From Pontibacillus chungwhensis (GTDB lineage: Bacteria > Bacillota > Bacilli > Bacillales > BH030062), in assembly GCF_030166655.1 (NCBI RefSeq), contig NZ_CP126446.1:2604001-2668000 (forward strand): DNA of 64,000 nucleotides, read 5' to 3'. Of this stretch, positions 59,318-64,000 are shown piece by piece. The notes below the pieces were generated by a model. That model saw nothing but the letters and a program-made list of their open reading frames with translations. It searched no databases and was not told the DNA's origin. How positions within the stretch are numbered: the first letter of the stretch is position 1; each line of letters opens with the position of its first letter. The translations under genes were made by a program, and so were the position numbers.

Positions 59318-61573
59318 ATGAACACATCTGTCATCACGCAAAGCAGTCCACCATGGAACGGTTTTAAAGAAGGAAAATGGCAAGATTCCATTGATGTTAG
59401 AGATTTTATTTTGCAGAACTACACGCTTTATGAAGGGGATGAAACATTCCTGAAAGGTCCTACATCAAGCTCTGAAATCTTATGGAAGAAGGTCCTGCAT
59501 TTAACAAATGAGGAACGGAATAAGGGCGGTGTCCTTAATTTAGATACACGAACCGTCTCGACTATTACCTCACATGGCCCGGGCTATTTGGATCAGAGTC
59601 TTGAAAAAATTGTGGGGTTTCAAACTGATGAACCTTTCAAGCGGTCCCTCCAACCATTTGGGGGAATCCGAATGGCGGCTGCATCTCTTGAAGCCTATGG
59701 ATATAAACTTGATGAAGAGGTCGAGAAGATCTTCACCGAATTTCGAAAAACCCATAACCAGGGTGTCTTTGACGCCTATACACCTGAGATGAAATTAGCA
59801 CGTAAGGCTGGTATTATTACCGGACTCCCTGATGCTTATGGGCGAGGTCGGATTATAGGAGATTATCGACGTATCGCTCTCTACGGTGTGGACCGCTTAA
59901 TTGAAGAGAAAAAGAAAGATCAAGATAAACTCAGTCAACTAGCTATGACAGAAGAAATTATTCGGGAACGAGAAGAAGTATCTGAACAGCTAAGAGCACT
60001 CGATGAACTAAAAGAACTAGGAACGATTTATGGTTATGATATCTCTACACCGGCTCGTACAGCCCAGGAAGCTTTCCAGTGGCTTTACTTAGGCTACCTG
60101 GCTGCGATTAAAGAACAAAACGGAGCTGCCATGAGTCTTGGGCGCGTCTCTACCTTTTTTGATATCTATATAGAGCGCGATTTGATGGAAGGCAGACTGA
60201 CAGAAGAGGCCGCTCAAGAACTTGTTGATCATTTCGTTATGAAACTGCGGCTGGTTAAATTTGCCCGAACACCTGAGTATAACCAACTCTTCAGCGGAGA
60301 CCCGACCTGGGTTACAGAGTCCATTGCAGGCATGACAGAGGACGGTCGCCCACTAGTGACGAAGAGTTCATACCGATTCTTGCACACGTTAGATAATCTT
60401 GGCCCTGCTCCAGAACCAAATTTAACGATCCTGTGGTCAGTGAATCTCCCCCCTGCCTTTAAGAAATATTGTGCAAAGATGTCTATTAAAACAAGTTCCA
60501 TTCAATACGAGAATGACGACTTAATGAGAGAATACTACGGGGATGACTATGGCATTGCTTGTTGTGTATCGGCTATGGCCATCGGAAAACAAATGCAGTT
60601 CTTCGGAGCTCGTGCTAACCTTGCCAAAGCTTTGCTCTATACCATTAACGGGGGAATAGATGAGGTCCTGAAAGTTCAGGTAGCTCCTCAATATCCAGCC
60701 ATAACATCAGAGTATCTAGACTACGATGAGGTCATGGATAAATATGACAACATGCTAGATTGGTTGGCTGAACTTTACGTTAACACGCTCAACATTATCC
60801 ATTACATGCACGATAAATATAGCTATGAACGAATTGAAATGGCTCTTCACGACCGGGAGATTCTACGCACGATGGCATGTGGCATTGCAGGGTTATCAGT
60901 TGTGGCAGATTCCCTGAGCGCCATCCGTTACGCTAACGTAAAAACGATTAGAGATCAGAATGGCTTAGTCATGGATTACGAAATTGAAGGAGATTATCCG
61001 AAATACGGAAACAACGATCATCGGGCAGATGACATTGCAGTCGATCTTGTGAAGCGTTTCATGAATAAAATTAAAAAACATGAAACCTATCGCTCCTCCA
61101 CACCGACTCAATCGATCTTAACGATTACATCCAATGTTGTCTACGGCAAGCTAACCGGGAATACACCAGACGGACGAAGAGCCGGAGAACCTTTTGCACC
61201 AGGGGCTAACCCTCTTCATGGAAGAGACACGAAAGGATCGCTCGCTTCTTTAAGTTCCGTAGCGAAGCTTCCTTATGAAGATGCGTTAGATGGTATATCG
61301 AATACCTTCTCCATTGTTCCACGGGCACTTGGTAAAGAAGAAGAAACACGTATTGCGAACTTGGTTGGGCTACTTGATGGGTATATGATCAAGAAAGGAC
61401 ATCACCTTAACGTTAATGTTTTTAACCGAGAAACATTACTGGATGCAATGAATCACCCAGAACAATATCCTCAACTAACTGTACGGGTGTCCGGCTACGC
61501 TGTTAACTTTATTAAGCTCACTCGTGAACAACAGATGGATATTTTAAATCGTACCTTCCATGAAAGTCTTTAA
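59318..61573 (+). CDS. pflB: Formate C-acetyltransferase (pyruvate formate-lyase)
   Basis: The 751-residue protein is full length. The catalytic pair Cys415-Cys416 lies in GIACCVSAM and the radical Gly726 in [10 protein letters not shown]. It converts pyruvate and CoA to acetyl-CoA and formate under anaerobic conditions. GAGGAGG is 8 nt before the ATG. The activating enzyme gene follows 115 nt on, so both are needed together. It points to mixed-acid fermentation as a fallback without oxygen. Confidence 0.97.
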   Translation: MNTSVITQSSPPWNGFKEGKWQDSIDVRDFILQNYTLYEGDETFLKGPTSSSEILWKKVLHLTNEERNKGGVLNLDTRTVSTITSHGPGYLDQSLEKIVGFQTDEPFKRSLQPFGGIRMAAASLEAYGYKLDEEVEKIFTEFRKTHNQGVFDAYTPEMKLARKAGIITGLPDAYGRGRIIGDYRRIALYGVDRLIEEKKKDQDKLSQLAMTEEIIREREEVSEQLRALDELKELGTIYGYDISTPARTAQEAFQWLYLGYLAAIKEQNGAAMSLGRVSTFFDIYIERDLMEGRLTEEAAQELVDHFVMKLRLVKFARTPEYNQLFSGDPTWVTESIAGMTEDGRPLVTKSSYRFLHTLDNLGPAPEPNLTILWSVNLPPAFKKYCAKMSIKTSSIQYENDDLMREYYGDDYGIACCVSAMAIGKQMQFFGARANLAKALLYTINGGIDEVLKVQVAPQYPAITSEYLDYDEVMDKYDNMLDWLAELYVNTLNIIHYMHDKYSYERIEMALHDREILRTMACGIAGLSVVADSLSAIRYANVKTIRDQNGLVMDYEIEGDYPKYGNNDHRADDIAVDLVKRFMNKIKKHETYRSSTPTQSILTITSNVVYGKLTGNTPDGRRAGEPFAPGANPLHGRDTKGSLASLSSVAKLPYEDALDGISNTFSIVPRALGKEEETRIANLVGLLDGYMIKKGHHLNVNVFNRETLLDAMNHPEQYPQLTVRVSGYAVNFIKLTREQQMDILNRTFHESL

Positions 61574-61688
61574 ATGAGATTATTCTCACCACAAACCATC
61601 GTGTTATAAGTATTTGGAGATATAGAAATTGGGAGAATACGAGAAGAACCGTATTCGTAAACTAAAAATTGATCAGGAGGTGACCTTC

Positions 61689-62432
61689 ATGAAAGGACGT
61701 ATTCACTCTATAGAAACGTGCGGTGCAGTTGATGGTCCAGGGCTTCGATATGTTCTCTTCATGCAAGGTTGCCTACTTCGATGCCAATTCTGCCATAATG
61801 CGGATACGTGGACGTTAAATGGAGGAATTGAAAAGTCTGTAGAAGAAATTGTAGAAGAAGTGAAAGACTTTCTCCCCTTTTTCCAAGCTTCTAACGGAGG
61901 AGTGACGGTAAGCGGCGGGGAGCCGCTCCTCCAGATTGATTTTTTGATCGAACTCTTTAAAGCGTTAAAAACGATCGGTGTTCATACAGCCCTGGATACC
62001 TCTGGAGGATGCTTCCATAGCTCCCCGACCTTTTTAAAGAAGCTGGATGAGCTGCTTATAAACACCGACCTTGTTTTACTTGATTTAAAACAAATTCATT
62101 CTGATAAGCATAAAACGTTAACCGGCATGACAAATAAACACATATTGAAATTCGCCACTCTTCTATCTGATAAGAATGTTCCAGTGTGGATCAGGCATGT
62201 ACTCGTTCCGACACTGAATGATAATCAAGAAGACTTGATTGCCTTGTCTCATTTTATCGGAACGCTTCAGAACGTCGAAAAAATTGAAGTCCTTCCCTAC
62301 CATAAACTTGGAGTTTATAAATGGGAGAACTTAGGTATTCCTTATCCACTCGAAGGGATAGAATCACCATCAAACGAACAAGTATGGGAGGCCACTCAAA
62401 TTCTTAAAAATCCATCACCTATTAGAAATTAA
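61689..62432 (+). CDS. pflA: Pyruvate formate-lyase activating enzyme
   Basis: The 247-residue radical SAM protein has the cluster motif CX3CX2C in [11 protein letters not shown] and starts [20 protein letters not shown], as expected for PflA. SGGEPLLQ and DTSGG follow. It installs the glycyl radical in PflB. CAGGAGGTGA before the ATG at 61689 fixes the start; the frame back to 61629 lacks a site. A strong bidirectional terminator ends it. Confidence 0.96.
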   Translation: MKGRIHSIETCGAVDGPGLRYVLFMQGCLLRCQFCHNADTWTLNGGIEKSVEEIVEEVKDFLPFFQASNGGVTVSGGEPLLQIDFLIELFKALKTIGVHTALDTSGGCFHSSPTFLKKLDELLINTDLVLLDLKQIHSDKHKTLTGMTNKHILKFATLLSDKNVPVWIRHVLVPTLNDNQEDLIALSHFIGTLQNVEKIEVLPYHKLGVYKWENLGIPYPLEGIESPSNEQVWEATQILKNPSPIRN

Positions 62433-62433
62433 C

Positions 62434-62469
62434 AAAGAACACCGAGAGATCCATTATTCGGTGTTCTTT
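62434..62469. terminator. Bidirectional terminator after pflA
   Basis: AAAGAACACCGA and TCGGTGTTCTTT with a 12-base loop, also covering the end of the converging GNAT gene. Confidence 0.92.
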
Positions 62470-63020
62470 CCTTTATTCATCGTGTAAATGAGGTGGTCTG
62501 TCCATTCCCCATCCTCGTATATAAATCTTTCCCTTATACATTCAAACTTCATACCCACTCGTTCTGCTAACCTTTTAGATGCGGGATTGTCAAGATTGAT
62601 ATGAGCTTCAATCCGGTGATAACCTAGCTGATTAAAGGCAAGGCTTAATGCCCCCTTTGTCGCTTCTGTTCCATACCCTTTTTGCCAAAACTGGTTATGA
62701 ATGGTGTACCCGAGTCTTCCCCATTGAAATTCCCCGCGAATGATCGTAGATACATCAACCATGCCAATGTGTTTCTGACTTTCTTTATGAAAAACAGCGA
62801 AAATATAGGAAATGTCTGATAGCGCTAGTTCCTGATGAGTGGATACTAAGCCTTTAAACCATTCCCTGGTGCATTCTGACAGATCCAATTGCCCGTCATC
62901 ATGTCTATTTGTAGAAGGAAAACGTGATTGAAATCCATGAAGCCACTCTTGATAATCGTTTTCCATTAAAGGACGAATGGTTAATCTTTGTGTTTCCAAA
63001 ACGTTGTTGAATTTATCCAA
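62454..63020 (-). CDS. GNAT acetyltransferase (RimJ/RimL type)
   Basis: The 188-residue protein has the RimJ/RimL-type opening LETQRLTIRPLMENDYQEWL, the acetyl-CoA loop QFWQKGYGTEATKGAL (R/Q-x-x-G-x-G/A) and the closing DNPASKRLAERVGMKFE. It transfers an acetyl group, probably to a protein N-terminus or small molecule. It stands alone, upstream of the small-peptide gene, and shares the pflA terminator. Confidence 0.92.
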   Translation of the reverse strand: MDKFNNVLETQRLTIRPLMENDYQEWLHGFQSRFPSTNRHDDGQLDLSECTREWFKGLVSTHQELALSDISYIFAVFHKESQKHIGMVDVSTIIRGEFQWGRLGYTIHNQFWQKGYGTEATKGALSLAFNQLGYHRIEAHINLDNPASKRLAERVGMKFECIRERFIYEDGEWTDHLIYTMNKGKNTE

Positions 63021-63050
63021 ACTCTTTCCTCCAATTATTATGCACTTCTG

Positions 63051-63188
63051 TTAATGATCTTGATCTTTGATTTCTTGTAGTAAATGAATAATCTTCTCAT
63101 TTTGCTCAATCATCGTTTTATTTTGCTGTCGTAACTTTGTGAAATCAAATAAGTAGATTAATAATATGGCTAATACTAAAAAGCCCAA
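63051..63188 (-). CDS. 45-residue membrane peptide with coiled coil, TTG start
   Basis: The frame begins at TTG behind GGGAGGGG (6 nt) and encodes MGFLVLAILLIYLFDFTKLR, one helix, then QQNKTMIEQNEKIIHLLQEI plus KDQDH, a short coiled coil. It starts 16 nt after the stop of the ABC permease gene, in the same direction. The layout matches small type-I membrane peptides of Bacilli that have a cytoplasmic coiled coil. Function unknown; possibly an accessory of the transporter. Confidence 0.65.
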   Translation of the reverse strand: MGFLVLAILLIYLFDFTKLRQQNKTMIEQNEKIIHLLQEIKDQDH

Positions 63189-63204
63189 TGTCTACCCCTC
63201 CCTT

Positions 63205-64000
63205 TTACACTACTTCTCCCATTACAAGTACAAGCCCTGCCGTGAATACGAACAGAAAGACAGCCATAATAATAAAGCCTGGTGTAACCGTTATCCGCTT
63301 CCCGATTTTCATCTTCACTTTAGGGAGTGGCTGATGAGAAGAACTACCTGTCGGGATCCATGGAGCTTTCTGACAGTCAGTTTGGAAATGATTTTGTAAC
63401 CCTCTTGCTAATAACACAAACGAACTTGTAGCAAGAACAAGGGCTACCAAAGGCACCATCAATATGTATTGATTTCCAAAAATATGGCCTCGGGATTGCC
63501 CGATCAATCCTGCCCACTCATTCGTCATAGATAAATAGAGAGTAGGATTCGTTTGCTTAATGGTTCCTCCCATAAATAAGTGGAAAATCCCAAGCTGTCC
63601 CATTACCGTCATAACAAATACAATTTCCATCACGAACATGATGAGTAGCCCCTCTTTTAACTGAGGGAAGATATGCTTCCAGACCAATCTGTTGCGACGA
63701 GCCCCTAGCGTTCTTGCTACATCCACATATTCTTTCTTTACGATTTCCCTCGTTTGTTTCCGAACTGACGCTATTGTGCTGGGCAGACTCAAAATCGTCA
63801 TTAATATGATAAAGATAAAAATCAGTTTCATAGACTCTAAATCTGGATTGATCGTTATCGGTTGAAGAACAAAATATAAAATTAAAAACGCGGGAATGTA
63901 ACTGACTGAATTCTCAACCGCTTTCCACCAGGAGGATTCTGATTTGAGAGTGCCTGCATAAAGTCCAATTATACTCCCAGTCACCATCTTAAGAAGAGCC
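63205..64000 (-). CDS. Peptide/nickel-type ABC transporter permease, 5' end cut by window edge
   Basis: The frame is open at the window edge and at least 264 residues are visible. It has the permease EAA loop (VDVARTLGARRNRLVWKHIF) of the DppB/OppB group. After the core ends near ARGLQNHF, there is an unusual extra segment with another membrane helix (ITVTPGFIIMAVFLFVFTAG). It would form the channel of an importer of peptides or related solutes with ATPase and binding protein encoded beyond the window. The small peptide gene follows it. Confidence 0.85.
   Translation of the reverse strand, partial: ALLKMVTGSIIGLYAGTLKSESSWWKAVENSVSYIPAFLILYFVLQPITINPDLESMKLIFIFIILMTILSLPSTIASVRKQTREIVKKEYVDVARTLGARRNRLVWKHIFPQLKEGLLIMFVMEIVFVMTVMGQLGIFHLFMGGTIKQTNPTLYLSMTNEWAGLIGQSRGHIFGNQYILMVPLVALVLATSSFVLLARGLQNHFQTDCQKAPWIPTGSSSHQPLPKVKMKIGKRITVTPGFIIMAVFLFVFTAGLVLVMGEVV

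Noticed and set aside
1-64000. tRNA, rRNA, CRISPR arrays, insertion sequences or prophage genes
   Set aside because: I saw no cloverleaf clusters, no regular spacer-repeat arrays and no transposase or phage structural genes; the only periodic array is the 21-bp repeat without spacers.

Overview
The window looks like chromosomal DNA of an aerobic, spore-forming, low-GC Firmicute of the family Bacillaceae, most likely a salt-tolerant genus near Halobacillus or Pontibacillus (inference). Supporting signs are strong AGGAGG-type ribosome binding sites, frequent TTG and GTG starts, sigma-A and sigma-G type promoters, typical Bacillus families (YycE, YoxD, SwrC/YerO, YjcZ-type peptides, DUF2268, DUF3784, DUF2812, DUF4181), a BCCT osmolyte transporter and acidic proteins. 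There are no rRNA or tRNA genes, no insertion sequences, no prophage and no CRISPR array.

Layout. 1-6.0 kb, minus strand: the end of a DUF4166 gene, a DoxX-like gene, a lipoprotein-Nudix pair, and a two-gene unit of an AlsS-like thiamine-diphosphate enzyme and an aldehyde dehydrogenase. 6.0-11.4 kb: a small gene with a sigma-G-like promoter, an SDR gene divergent from a MerR regulator with a textbook MerR operator, a YdcZ transporter, signal peptidase I, a VOC protein, a PadR-HAAS-DUF3784 unit and a cold-shock gene with a long leader. 11.7-19 kb: an aldehyde dehydrogenase divergent from a yoxD-like SDR, a VOC gene, a methyltransferase, a DUF2268 metalloprotease, then a cluster of small glycine-rich genes and a phospholipase-A2-like gene. 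19-22.7 kb: YdcZ-Crp/Fnr-YdcZ, an RNase H-like gene and an SDR. 22.8-27 kb: the RND exporter gene swrC and its divergent TetR regulator yerO. 27.1-29.3 kb: a degenerate 21-bp repeat array and a secreted GH18-like protein. 29.6-31.1 kb: PadR with two DUF2812 genes.

31.2-38.3 kb holds a multi-SH3 amidase, an AbrB-family membrane protein, an HD-GYP gene followed by a 30-residue exported peptide gene, a lipoprotein, an oxidoreductase and yycE. 38.7-41.4 kb is a secreted GH31 alpha-glucosidase. Then come a BCCT transporter, an atypical Nramp-like transporter, and a carA-carB-argF arginine operon behind two ArgR boxes. 50.2-54.3 kb has an orphan ATP-synthase-c-like protein, lipoproteins, a VOC protein, a DUF420 protein and rsgA. 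54.5-58.9 kb has an SLH-anchored paralogue of the GH18-like protein, a Nudix gene, an acetyltransferase-like gene and small membrane proteins. 59.3-62.4 kb is pflB-pflA. The right edge has a GNAT gene and a cut-off ABC permease gene followed by a 45-residue membrane peptide gene.

Most units are one to three genes, separated by clear intrinsic terminators. The candidates most worth attention are the HD-GYP/peptide pair, the two GH18-like exported proteins, the orphan c-subunit-like protein, the PLA2-like gene among YjcZ-type genes, and the 21-bp repeat.
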